Positions 54,193 through 64,000 of a DNA stretch of 64,000 bases are shown one piece after another; the first letter of the stretch is position 1, and every line of letters begins with the position of its first letter. The notes beneath the pieces were generated by a model. It was not told the DNA's origin and did not search any database. It worked only from the letters and a program-made list of their open reading frames with translations. This DNA comes from Zea mays. Lineage: Eukaryota; Streptophyta; Magnoliopsida; Poales; Poaceae. The stretch lies in contig NC_050098.1 in NCBI RefSeq assembly GCF_902167145.1, positions 136,412,207 to 136,476,206 on the forward strand, read 5' to 3'. Position numbers and translations under genes: made by a program.

Positions 54193-55668
54193 TGTAAGTG
54201 CAATCAACCCTAATTAAAGGTTTTGGTGATTAATGACAAAACAAACTGAGATTCTAACAAGTTTGCTCCTAGCATGTACACAGTAATTCTACAGACAGGA
54301 GAAGCACAGATCTTACGAGCATAAAAGTAGAAAGCATAGCGGATTTAAAATTCCACATCAAATGGCGTGCTCCAAGTGCTTAGAAACAACGGTGGTGCTA
54401 AATTTATAATTCTTGAGTCATAGAAATCATCGTGCAATTAAGAGGAATCTGCGACGGTTAAGTAAGTTGTGCAATGAGCCAAGTTCAAAATCCTTTGAAA
54501 ACATCTTGGAGAACATTTTTCTAGATCATGAATGCCCTTGAGAAAAACAAATTTTACTTCCCACAAAGACTCCACTTTTGTTCTCTTCAAAATACTCAAA
54601 ATTTGGTTTCAGCCCTGAAAACCGGTTCAACCGGTCCTAAAACCGGTTCAACCGGTTTTGGGACTGTTCACCTGCCATCTCTGCTCTGACCTGTCTGACA
54701 GTCAGAGCTGTCAGTAAAGTCGCTGCAGATATTTTTTGAAAACCGGTTGAGCTGAAATTTTTCCTTACTCAGCCAGTTTTGAAACCGGTTGAGTCTCCGG
54801 CTGAGTAGCTCAGTGGACCGGGATCCCCCTGGTAGAAACCGGTTCAACCGGTCTGAAAACCGGTTCAACCGGTTTTTACTTCTTTTCTCCCAACGGCTGT
54901 CAGCTTTTGGGGGATCCTTTATATACCCCCTCACACTCTCTCTCTCATTTACTTCTGCCTCTCCCACGAATTCTTGGTTGACCGCATTCATTTCACCTTT
55001 CACACCCGCAATCGCATCTCCTTCAATCATTTGAAGAACCCTTGGTGTGAGGTGAACTCGATCGAACACGCTGTCAATTTCATCTCGATTCTCCCATTCT
55101 CTTTGTTCTTGAGCTCGTTGCAAACTTAACCTTGTGCGGATTTGTTACTCTTGGAACCTCGTGTTCCTTGACGGTTAGAGGTTGCTTGGGAGTCTCCAAA
55201 TTTGTGGACGACCCCAAGAAGTTTGTATCACCCGCTCTTTGAGCTGATTTGAGAAGAGATTGCCTTGACCTTTGTGGTCGGCTTGTGGAGGATTAGGGTT
55301 GGAAAAGACCCGGCCCTTTGTGGGTTCCTCAACGAGGAGTAGGACACCTTTGTGGTGGTTGCCGAACCTCGGGTTATATTGTGTGTTCTTGTGTGTTCTT
55401 GTAAAGCGCTTTAAATTCATTGGTTGGCACATATTATTCACTCGAGTAGATTTTGTGTAGAGCAAGTCTTTAGCTATATTCTTCACTACTTCATATTTGT
55501 TTAACAGATTATCTAATTTAAGTTGAGCACGTTCAAACTTGTTCAGTTGTAATTAAAATCGACTGAACCAGTTTGCACCTGTGCAACTTTAATTTAACCT
55601 ATCTCGAAGTTTTTAGTGAAAATTTTTAGGTGTAGCCTATTCACCCCCCCCCCTCTAGGCTACTTTCA
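54193..55668 (+). repeat. B 3' LTR
   Basis: 1476 bases; same AACCGGTT clusters (54619-54660 and 54735-54875) as the 5' copy, with scattered substitutions and a longer C run at 55642. Confidence 0.92.
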
Positions 55669-56092
55669 CTAATGCACTCCCATGAGCTGTGACAAGTGTT
55701 ATTAGAGGACGAGTTGCATGGACAAGCAAAAAGTGGAACTATCAATGGAGCATTCAATCAATAGGTGCTCAAAAGTCATACTACCTTAAGAATGAACCTC
55801 ATATTCAGGTAAAAGGCAAAGTTATGGAGAATGGAACTATACAATTCTTTGAGTATTTTCTAGTTCCATTGATCATGCTCATATTGCATTTGAATTGGTA
55901 TATGTTTTGATGATAACCTGGTGTGTAGCATGCCTAGTTTGATGTCAATGTGTTTTTCTTCATAAGGCATATCTTGCTATGGTTCGACTAGGCAGTGGTT
56001 AAATTCTTTCAATTGATAATCATGTGTGATTCAATTGTGCCTATTATGCCTAGACCAAGGTATGCGGTGCACCCCTCTAGTTCTGTAAATAT
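55669..56092 (+). other. P interior, non-coding, right of B
   Basis: Begins with the ctaat duplication copy. Aligns with M around 19990-19720 in reverse complement. Ends where the G3 LTR starts; aatat (56088-56092) is the candidate target site. Confidence 0.6.
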
Positions 56093-56753
56093 TGTTGTTC
56101 ACTTGTTCTTGATTGCTATGCATGATCAAAAACAAGGCAACAAAATGTTAAAAAGGTAATCAACCTTCATCCGTAAGCAGTTATCTCTTCAAGATAACTC
56201 CTTCGAAGACGGAGGTTATGGCTTAATCGAATAAGTCATGACTTGATCGTATAAATAAGTAAAGAATGTAAAAGAATATCAACATAATGACTCATCTTAG
56301 ATGTATTAATATCATATTTCTCCTCTTTCGTATAATGAATTTACAATCGTACCTTCGGTTCTACAGAATGAGTTAGAACAAAGGTGCTCTAGAGAAAAGG
56401 TTACACACAACAATTGCCTGTCCCTTCCAAAGGTACTTTATGCAGGGTATTGTTCGTCTATTTATAGGGAATCGTACATCTTCGTACGAAATGACATTTA
56501 CATCCACAAATATTACACACGGGATTTACAAACAATAAAAGGGCAACATTGTCTTTTGCTTTCAGCATTCAGGATGACCCTTTCTCCTTGCATTGTCTCC
56601 CTGTGTGCTATGACGAAGCTAGCTTCGTCGCCCCTTCATCGTCCTGTATTAAAGGTGTTCCAGTGATGAAGCTCCTGCAATACTTGGCAACATGTTGATA
56701 ACCAATGGTTAAACGTGTTTTTGAGGACCTTCAAAAGACGAAGCCCCCCAACA
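56093..56753 (-). repeat. G3 3' LTR
   Basis: 661 bases; on the minus strand it runs from tgttggggggcttcg to gtgaacaaca. TATA box ctataaatag on the minus strand (56468-56459). Rich in cttcg/cgaag. Confidence 0.8.
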
Positions 56754-57029
56754 GTAGCCCCCTCACAGTATTAGTTTGTTTCTTCGTAACGAACTCAGAT
56801 TGCGGAACGAACGAAGGCCTTATGCCGAAGGTCCAAAAAACACCTTTCCTTCGCTAGAATAGCGAAACTTTCAGAGTCGTGGGGGCCACCTTGCAGTGGT
56901 TTTCTGTATATAAATATGAGGGTCATGATAAAACATTTGTTGTGCCACCGACTTGCGTTGCTGTTTTTTCTGAACCATTGTGATTGCATTTGCTTTTTAG
57001 CTTTGGTTGTTTCTTTGATTTAAGTTGAG
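56754..57029 (+). promoter_or_regulatory. Leader region of the G3 antisense gene
   Basis: Between the LTR and the ATG at 57030. A plus-strand TATA box is possible at tgtatataaatatg (56906-56919), about 110 bases before the ATG. The minus strand carries the polypurine tract gtgagggggctac next to the LTR. Confidence 0.5.
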
Positions 57030-59413
57030 ATGGTCGAAGATAAGAGGAGTGAAGACACCACATTGGCTGGGTTTTATGAAGCTATGAAAAAGACCAACGT
57101 TGAAAAAATAACTGATGAGATTTTGGCTGGGCTATCTGAAGATTCTAGAGACAGCGAGGATTTTGATGTTGATAGTGGTAATGACGATGCCGAAGATCGG
57201 CCGTGGAGGCCAAGCCATGTGGTCTTTAGGAAATCGACCATGAAGAAAGGGCATGTTGAAACCATGAAGGGTAGGTATTTTCATGATGTATCTATAGTGA
57301 GAATCGGAGGTGAAAACACTATTCCTCTTCCTGAGAAAGATGAGGTAGTTATTTTTCGAAGCTTCATGAAAGTTGGGCTACACTTTCCTTTGCACAAGAT
57401 GCTAGTTGAGGTCTTAAAAACTTTGAAATATTTCTTCATCAATTTACTCCTGAAGCTCTAATTAGAGTTGGAATTTTCATCTAGGCAATAAGGAGCCAAG
57501 GACTAGAACCAGATGTTGATTGCTTTTGCAATATCCATGAGTTGTCCTACCGGGCGAAGGCCACTGGAAAAGAGCAATATCACAATAACTTCGGATGTTA
57601 TACCTTCGTGTATCGATCAAACATCAGGTATCCCGTGCCAACCTTTCAGAAGAAACGGCTGGGCTCGTGGATGAAGTAGTGGTTTTATGTGAAGAATGAC
57701 CTGAGCCAGAGAAGCGATGTTAAGGATCTAATCCAGTGGCCCGTTCGATCCTACTTTGGATTAAAGAGATCAGTTATCGTGAACACAGAAAAATCTCAAG
57801 CCTACCTGGTAGCGTTTAACGCTGTGTGTGGTTACATCAGCACTAGAGACTTAGTGCAGGAGCACATAGCCTTCAAGGTATGGCCCCTGGCTGCTAAGTG
57901 AGAAATGTCGAAGGATACTGAGGCTGGTACGAGTCAAAGTGCTGGAAGAAATAGTCTAGTATATCTGAAGTATACTTATCGCTACAGAAATCAATTTGGT
58001 GATCCAGATGACGATTGGCTTGATGCCATCGAAGCAACAAGTGATGAGTTGTTAGGGGCCTACACCAAGGCTAAGGACAAAGCTATGAATGCCGCCTTTG
58101 GTGCCCGAGGAAGAAGATTAAACAGGGTTTTTGATTCCATTGGGTTCATTTACCCTGATTATTGTTTCCTTGCCCAAAAAAGGGGGCTAAAGAGAAAAAT
58201 TGCACTGAAAGCTTCTTCTGCGGGTCGAAGTAGAAAAAATAAAGATCCTGACTCATCGGCCAAGGTCATATTATACGGAAAGGGCAGCAGAGCGGCCTGC
58301 TTTGTCAGTTACTGAGATTGTGAGTGTTTTACCTTCGAAGGTAATGATTTTTATTTTTTAAATACAACTTTAAACAGTCCCGTTGGCATTCTTATTAAAC
58401 CTTTTGAATTTTTTGACAAGAGAAAGAGGAAATCAAGAAATCATCTGCTGAATCGTCTAAGACTATCGTGGAACTGAAGATGCCAGAACTACCGAAGGTA
58501 CAAGAGTAGCCAAAGGCAACATCTGTCCCGGTAGGAACTCCTAAGAAGGGGAAGAGAATGGCCAATGTACTAGAAGTTGTTTTGAGGCCTTCGAAGGTAG
58601 CGACGCCTGCACCACCGAAGGTCTCCAAGGACAAGGCCGATCAACCAAAGATGGCTGCTATTGTAGATATTTCTTCCGATTTGGACAAGGCTGGACCTTC
58701 GGAGCCCATTCCATCAAAAGAGAAATCTGGGAGCCTACCGAAGAAAATGGCAATGCCATCACCCAAAATGGCGCCACTTGAAAATCTTGAATACATTATT
58801 CGCCATGCTTCGGGGAAACAACTGGCGAAAGAATAAATTGCCGAAGTGCAAAATTATGCAAGAGACCTAAGGTATCCTCGAGGCTCTTTAGTTTATGGGG
58901 GCAACGACAAAGATGATTACCTGTACTGCCTCCCAGATAATAAAGAGATTGATGTTTGTTGCGAGATGATGGATAATATGGGTTATTTCGAAGCTTGAGC
59001 TTGGACTATCCACAATACCGAAAGATCATCATGCGGATTGCTTAGCCTATAATAATTTAAAGGTTTGTATTCGATCTTCTCTTTTATCTTTAATGATTTC
59101 TCGGGTGTTCTTCTATATTATTTACACATTTTCTTTTGTTATTGCCAGGGGCTTAATCTGAGTAAGGCCTTGAAAGCTCAGAAAGATGCCGAAGATGAAA
59201 GCACTGGAATAGCCTTCGGAAATCTACGTTCCGAAGTTATAACCCTTCGGCATGAGGCTATTGAAAAAGATAAAATTCTGCTTTCCTTGGTCGGCAAACT
59301 GAATGGGAGCCATGTTGAATTAGCTAAGTTTTCTAAAGAGAGCTCATTAGTTACAACACTAGAAGAAGAAAAGAAAGCTGATTCGAAACGCATTGCTGAT
59401 CTAGAATATGCAC
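57030..59413 (+). pseudogene. G3 antisense gene, decayed, interrupted by D
   Basis: From the ATG at 57030 the translation follows the G2 antisense protein: VVFRKSTMKKGHVETM, EKDEVVIFRSFMKVGLHFPL, NFGCYTFVYRSNIRYPVP, AAFGARGRRLNRVFDSIGF. Stops and frameshifts occur at about 57430, 57483, 57680, 57900 and 58280. An intron-like gap (58339-58420) and a second intron ending attgccag at 59149 precede the coiled-coil exon (GLNLSKALKAQKDAEDES). This second intron corresponds to the 71-base intron of the G2 gene, where SKALQMQ follows the junction. D cuts the coiled-coil exon. The gene is not functional. Confidence 0.75.
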
Positions 59414-59416
59414 TGT

Positions 59417-60651
59417 TGAGAGCACCTAGAGGGGGTGAATAGGTGATCCTGTAAAATTAAACACTAAATAGCCACAGAACTTAGTTATAAAAGTGTTAGT
59501 GCGACTAAGTAGTTGAGAGGCGAGTTCTTGTGGACAAAACAATCACAGAGAAAGCAATCACAAGAGACACACGATTTTATCCAGTGGTTCGGCCAAGTAA
59601 CACTTGCCTACTTCCACGATGTGGCGTCCCAATGGATTAGGGTTGCACTCAACCCCTTTCAAGTGATCCAATGATCGACTTGAATACCACGACTTTCTTC
59701 CTTATAGTTTTCTTCCCGTTTGCGAGGAATCTCCACAAGTTGGAGCCTCTCGCCCTTACAATATTGATCACAAAGAAAGCACGGAGTAAGGTTGGGAAGA
59801 GCAACACACACAAGACCCAAATATGCAGCACAACCACGCACACAAGTGAAGACTTGAGCTCAAATGACAACTCAGGGAGTGCACAACTCGAATGGAGCCC
59901 AAATCACTAACACAATGAAGCGAATGCGCAAGAGTGGAGTCTGGATGCTTGAGAATACTTAGAGAATGCTTGGGTAACTCCTCCATGCGCCTAGGGGTCC
60001 CTTTTATAGCCCCAAGGCAGCTAGGAGCCGTTGGAGGCCAACTTGGAAGGACAAACTTGCCTTCTGTCGGGTGGTGCACCGGACAGTCCGGTGCACCACC
60101 GGACAGTCACTGTAGTTGTCCGGTGCGCGATTTCCTTCCTTTTTGGTGCATCCGACCGTTGGTCCTCGGGGTCGGTTGGCACATCGGACAATGTCCGGTG
60201 CACACCGGACAATCCGGTGTGCCCAACCGACCGTTGCTGCGGGCCACGCGTCGCCCGTGGATTGCGCGGCCAACCGTTGGCGCTGGCGATCGTTGGCTCA
60301 CCGGACAGTCAGGTGAATTATAGTCGTACACCGCCGTCGAATCCCGAGAGCGGTGAGTTCACGCGGACCAACCTGGCGCACCGGACACTGTCCGGTGCAC
60401 CTGACCAGAGTTGATGTTTGGCTGCACACAACCAAGTCTTCTCCAATTTGTTTCTTTTCTTCTTTAGTCACTATTTCTAGCACTTGGATAACCATTTTAG
60501 TACACAAAACAATTCACCAAGTCTAGAAACATACCTTTTTCCTTGATTTGCACTTCTCACTTTATTTGGCACATTAGAACTTAATTAAATGTGTTGGGAA
60601 CTTAATCACCAAAACATTATAGAAATTGCCCAAGGGCACATTTCCCTTTCA
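59417..60651 (-). repeat. D 3' LTR
   Basis: 1235 bases with the same architecture as the C LTR: gagggggtgaata end, TATA (gctataaaagg, near 60014-60004) and CACCGGACAGTCCGGTG-type palindromes between 60070 and 60400, several with point changes. Confidence 0.9.
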
Positions 60652-61429
60652 ATCTCCCACTTTTTGGTGATTTATGCCAACACAATCAAAAGCAACCAAA
60701 AGAAGTGCAACATCAATGCAATTGAAGACCAAATTGTTTTTGACTATAATTTGTCATATTTGGATCGCTCTTTGCCACCACTTGGTTTGTTTTTGCAAAT
60801 CAAATTCATTTTCCTATCTCTAAGTCAAACATACTTGTTTGGGAAAATAGAGAGATACTCCAAGAGTAAAATAGATCAAGTGCCAAAAACTCCCCCTTTT
60901 CCCATAAACAATATTCTCCCCCACAGGAGACCAAATTTTGCAATAAGAGTGTTTTGGACAAATCAAAAGTTCTAACTCTATTGTTTTCAAAATTCACAAG
61001 TGGTAGCTGATCCATTTGCTTTGGCCTTAATTTCTCCCCCTTTGGCATGAAGCACCAAAACGGGATCATTTTTTGCCCTTTAACCCCACTGCCTCACCAA
61101 AAATGTCAATTAAGAGCAAAAAGACAATGAGAGCATAAGTATGAACTTGGAAGAGAGTACACTAATACCGGAGTGCAGTGGAAGTCTTTTCATTGTCCAA
61201 GTTCACCTTTCCCTTTCAATGTACCTTTGAGACTACATCAAGTATACTCAAACAAACATATTAGTCTCAAAGGGTCAAGTTGTAGCACATCTCCCCCTAG
61301 ATATGTGCATCATTCACACATGGACTTGTGAGGTCCAGGGATCCCTTGCACAACTTGCGCACCATAAATAAGCAACAAATCATATAAATGCATGAAGTAA
61401 CATGATCAAAGACATAGAACACATGTATG
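60652..61429 (-). other. D 3' non-coding segment with polypurine tracts
   Basis: On the minus strand the LTR-adjacent tract reads ccaaaaagtgggagat, with one pyrimidine where C and B have G. Other tracts near 60900, 61045 and 61305 remain intact. Confidence 0.7.
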
Positions 61430-64000
61430 CTACAGATCGATCCAAGTTACGCGAACTAAGACATTTAGCTCACTACGCAACCTGCAAAAGGTTTTCTCAT
61501 CCAACGGCTTGGTGAAGATATCGGCTAGCTGGTTCTCGGTGCTAACATGGTACACTTCGATATCTCCCTTTTGCTGGTGGTCCCTCAGAAAGTGATGCCG
61601 GATGTCTATGTGCTTAGTGCGGCTGTGTTCAACAGGATTATCCGCCATACGGATTACACTCTCATTGTCACATAGGAGTGGGACTTTGCTCAGATTGTAG
61701 CCAAAGTCCTAGAGGGTTTGCTTCATCCAAAGTAGTTGCGTGCAACACTGTCCTGCGGCAACATACTCGGCCTCGGTGGTGGATTGGGCAACAGATGTTT
61801 GTTTCTTAGAACTCCAGGACACCAAGGACCTTCCTAGAAATTGGCACTTCCCCGATGTGCTCTTCCTATCAACCTTGCACCCGGCATAATCGGAGTCTGA
61901 GTATCCAATCAAGTCAAATGTAGACCCCTTTGGATACTAGATCCCGAAGCAAGGCGTAGAAACTAAATATCTAAGAATTCGCTTAACGGCCACAAGGTGA
62001 CACTCCTTGGGGTCGGATTGATATCTAGCACACATGCATACACTTAGCATAATGTCCGGTCTACTAGCACATAAATAAAGTAATGACCCTATCATAGACC
62101 GGTATGCCTTTTGATCAACGGACTTACCTCCTTTGTTGAGGTCGACATGCCCGTCGATTCCCATCGGTGTCTTCGCGGGCTTGGCGTCCTTCATCCCAAA
62201 CCTCTTGAGAAGATCTTGAGTGTACTTCATTTGGGAGAGGAAGGTGTCGTCCTTGAGTTTCTTCACTTGGAACCCAAGGAAGTAGGTCAACTCGCCCATC
62301 ATCGACATCTCGAACTTTTGTGTCATCACCCTGCTAAACTCCTCACAAGACTTCTGGTTAGTAGAAGCAAATATTATGTCATCGACATAAATTTGGCACA
62401 CAAAAAGATCACCATCACAAGTCTTTGTAAAAAGAGTGGGATCGGCTTTCCCAACCTTGAAGGCATTAGCAATTAAGAAATCTTTAAGGCATTCATACCA
62501 TGCTCTTGGGGCTTGCTTAAGTCCATATAGCGCCTTAGAGAGCTTATACACGTGGTCGGGATACCTGTCATCCTCAAAGCTAGGGGGTTGTTCCACGTAT
62601 ACCTCCTCCTTGATTGGCCCGTTGAGGAAGGCGCTCTTTACGTCCATTTGAAACAACCTGAAAGAGTGGTGAACGGCATAGGCTAATAAAATTCGAATAG
62701 ACTCTAGCCTAGCCACAGGAGCAAAAGTCTCCTCGAAATCCAAACCTGCGACTTGGGCATAACCTTTTGCCACAAGTACGTCGAGCCTTGTTTCTTGTCA
62801 CCACCCGTGCTCGTCTTGCTTGTTGTGGAACACCCACTTGGTTCCTACAACATTTTGCTTTGGACGTGGCACCAGGCTCCAAACTTCATTCCTCTTGAAG
62901 TTGTTGAGCTCTTCCTGCATGGCCAACACCCAGTCTGGATCCTGCAAGGCCTCTTCTACCCTAAAAGGCTCAATAGAAGAGACAAACGAGTAATGCTCAC
63001 AAAAATTAGCTAAACGTGAGCGAGTCGTTACTTCCTTGCTGATATCACCCAGAATCTGATCGACGGGGTGATTTCTTTGGATCGTCGCTCGGACTTGAGT
63101 TGGAGGGACCCGTGGTGCTTCTTCCTCCATCACTTGTTCTTCCTGTGCTCCCCCTTGATCATGTCCCTCTTCTTGAGGTACCTGTTCACCGTCTTGAGTT
63201 GGAGGATGCAACATTGTGGAGGAAGATGGCTGATCTTGCTCTTGTTATTCTTGTGGTCGCACATCACCTATCGCCATCGTGCGCATTGCGGCCGTCGGAA
63301 CATCATCTTCATCTATGTCATCAAGATCAACTTGCTCTCTTGGAGAGCCATTAGTCTCATCAAATACAACGTCGCTAGAGACTTCAACCAAACCCGATGA
63401 TTTGTTGAAGACTCTATACGCCTTTGTATTTGAGTCATACCCTAGTAAAAACCCTTCTACTGCCTTGGGAGCAAATTTAGAATGTCTACCTTTCTTCACC
63501 AGAATGTAACATTTGCTCCCAAATACACGAAAGTAAGAAACATTGGGTTTGTTACCGGTAAGGAGTTCATACGAGGTCTTCTTGAGAAGGTGATGTAGGT
63601 AGAGCCGGTTTATGGCGTGGCAAGCTGTGTTCACAGCTTCCGACCAAAACCGCTCGGGCGTCTTGAATTCTCCAAGCATCGTTCTCGCCATGTCGATAAG
63701 CATCCTGTTCTTCCTCTCTACCACACTGTTTTGGTGTGGTGTGTAGGGAGCGGAGAACTCGTGCTTGACGCCTTCTTCCTCAAGATACTCCTCCACTTGC
63801 AGATTCTTGAACTCGGACCCGTTGTCGCTTCTTATCTTTTTCACCTTGAGCTCAAATTTGTTTTGAGTCCTCCTTAGAAAGTGCTTTAGGGTCCCTTGGG
63901 TTTCTGATTTATCCTGCAAAAAGAACACCCAAGTGAAGCGGGAAAATCATCAACAATTACAAGACCATACTTACTTCCCCCGATGCTAAGGTAGGCAACA
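61430..64000 (-). pseudogene. pol: D pol, decayed, N-terminal part outside the window
   Basis: Pieces at 63928-63245, 63214-62798, 62773-61937, 61912-61709 and 61648-61430 cover integrase (IRSDNGSEF and VVERKN, both catalytic residues kept), the linker, RT ([21 protein letters not shown]) and RNase H to its natural end ([19 protein letters not shown]). Defects are a one-base deletion near 63945, TAA near 63244, small indels near 62780-62805, TAG (from TGG) near 61936 and TAG near 61710. Upstream of 63928 the translation still matches the central integrase ([15 protein letters not shown]). Not functional. Confidence 0.87.

Larger units (their letters stand above)
34670..55668 (+). mobile_element. 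B: Sirevirus-like copia element with a third ORF, split by C
   Basis: LTRs at 34670-36141 and 54193-55668 and the duplication ctaat on both sides. Order: tRNA-Met primer site, gag (interrupted by C at 38627-47583), pol, a promoter-like segment, an extra 602-codon ORF, several polypurine tracts, LTR. Without C it is about 12 kb. The LTRs differ at roughly two positions per hundred by eye, so B is older than C and G2. The integrase has lost its second Asp. AACCGGTT repeats mark both the LTR and the segment before the third ORF. Confidence 0.9.
20693..56092 (+). mobile_element. P: Sirevirus-like copia element, plus strand, with nested G2 and B, truncated by G3
   Basis: The 5' LTR (20693-22729) is followed by a tRNA-Met-type primer site, a decayed gag (22778-23769 and 33156-33919) and non-coding interior (33920-34669 and 55669-56092). 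G2 and B interrupt it with clean 5-bp duplications. G3 begins at 56093 and the 3' LTR of P is not in the window. In the parts seen, no protease, integrase or RT follows gag. The matching part of M runs straight on to an LTR, so this family appears to be gag-only. Confidence 0.75.
56093..64000 (-). mobile_element. G3: gypsy element related to G2, minus strand, partial, with nested D
   Basis: A minus-strand LTR (56753-56093) and an antisense gene read on the plus strand (57030-59413), homologous to that of G2. Because the antisense gene adjoins the 3' LTR in G2, this is the 3' end of G3, and its pol should lie to the right, outside the window. D interrupts it from 59417. The LTR end (aacattttrtgttgccttgtt) and the polypurine edge match G2, so the two are related families. 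Confidence 0.78.
59417..64000 (-). mobile_element. D: Opie/Ji-type Sirevirus, minus strand, partial
   Basis: The 3' LTR (59417-60651), the polypurine region and the C-terminal two thirds of pol lie in the window; gag and the 5' LTR lie to the right. It is clearly the same family group as C but more decayed. The left target site is actgt (59412-59416); its partner is outside the window. Confidence 0.88.

Overview
The window is a stretch of a large grass nuclear genome, most likely maize (Zea mays) or a close relative. The evidence is two spliced plant genes, a Mutator-like element with a 9-bp target duplication, Opie/Ji-type Sirevirus (Ty1/copia) elements, and Tat-lineage Ty3/gypsy elements with a second archaeal-type RNase H and an antisense gene. 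Nothing points to a bacterial or viral genome. Family names come from memory of motifs; no database search was possible.

Genic part, 1-15,800. A short plus-strand gene (398-908, two exons) encodes a 139-residue plant protein with a HELHRVYQVQK motif and an LxLxL EAR motif. Converging on it is a minus-strand Mpv17/PMP22-family gene with four exons (14600 down to 1418). Its first exon is split by a 10.4-kb Mutator-like element (3958-14385) with perfect 9-bp target-site duplications. That element carries the first exon of an EMC2-like gene, and is itself hit by a 9.1-kb gypsy element, G1 (4968-14112).

Repeat part, 15,793-64,000: a stack of nested LTR retrotransposons. M (minus, 15793-20692) is a Sirevirus-like element with two MITEs inside it. 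P (plus, from 20693), of the same family, appears to have inserted into M. P is in turn split by G2 (23770-33150), B (34670-55668) and G3 (from 56093). B is split by C (38627-47583), and G3 is split by D (59417 to the end). Target duplications verified in sequence are gtgtg for G1, ctagc for G2, ctaat for B and gtgtg for C.

How the pieces work together. G2 is the youngest: its LTRs look identical. It has an uninterrupted protease-RT-RNase H-integrase frame but no gag, plus an antisense gene that can be modelled as three exons. P and M show a decayed gag and no recognisable pol in the parts visible. B has gag, pol and a third 602-codon ORF behind its own promoter-like segment that reuses the AACCGGTT repeats of its LTR. 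C is nearly complete, but a 7-bp deletion breaks the end of its RNase H. G1 and B have each lost the second catalytic Asp of integrase. Short palindromes with a GGACNGTCC core occur both in Sirevirus LTRs (C, D) and throughout the unrelated gypsy element G1, including its coding linkers in several reading frames.
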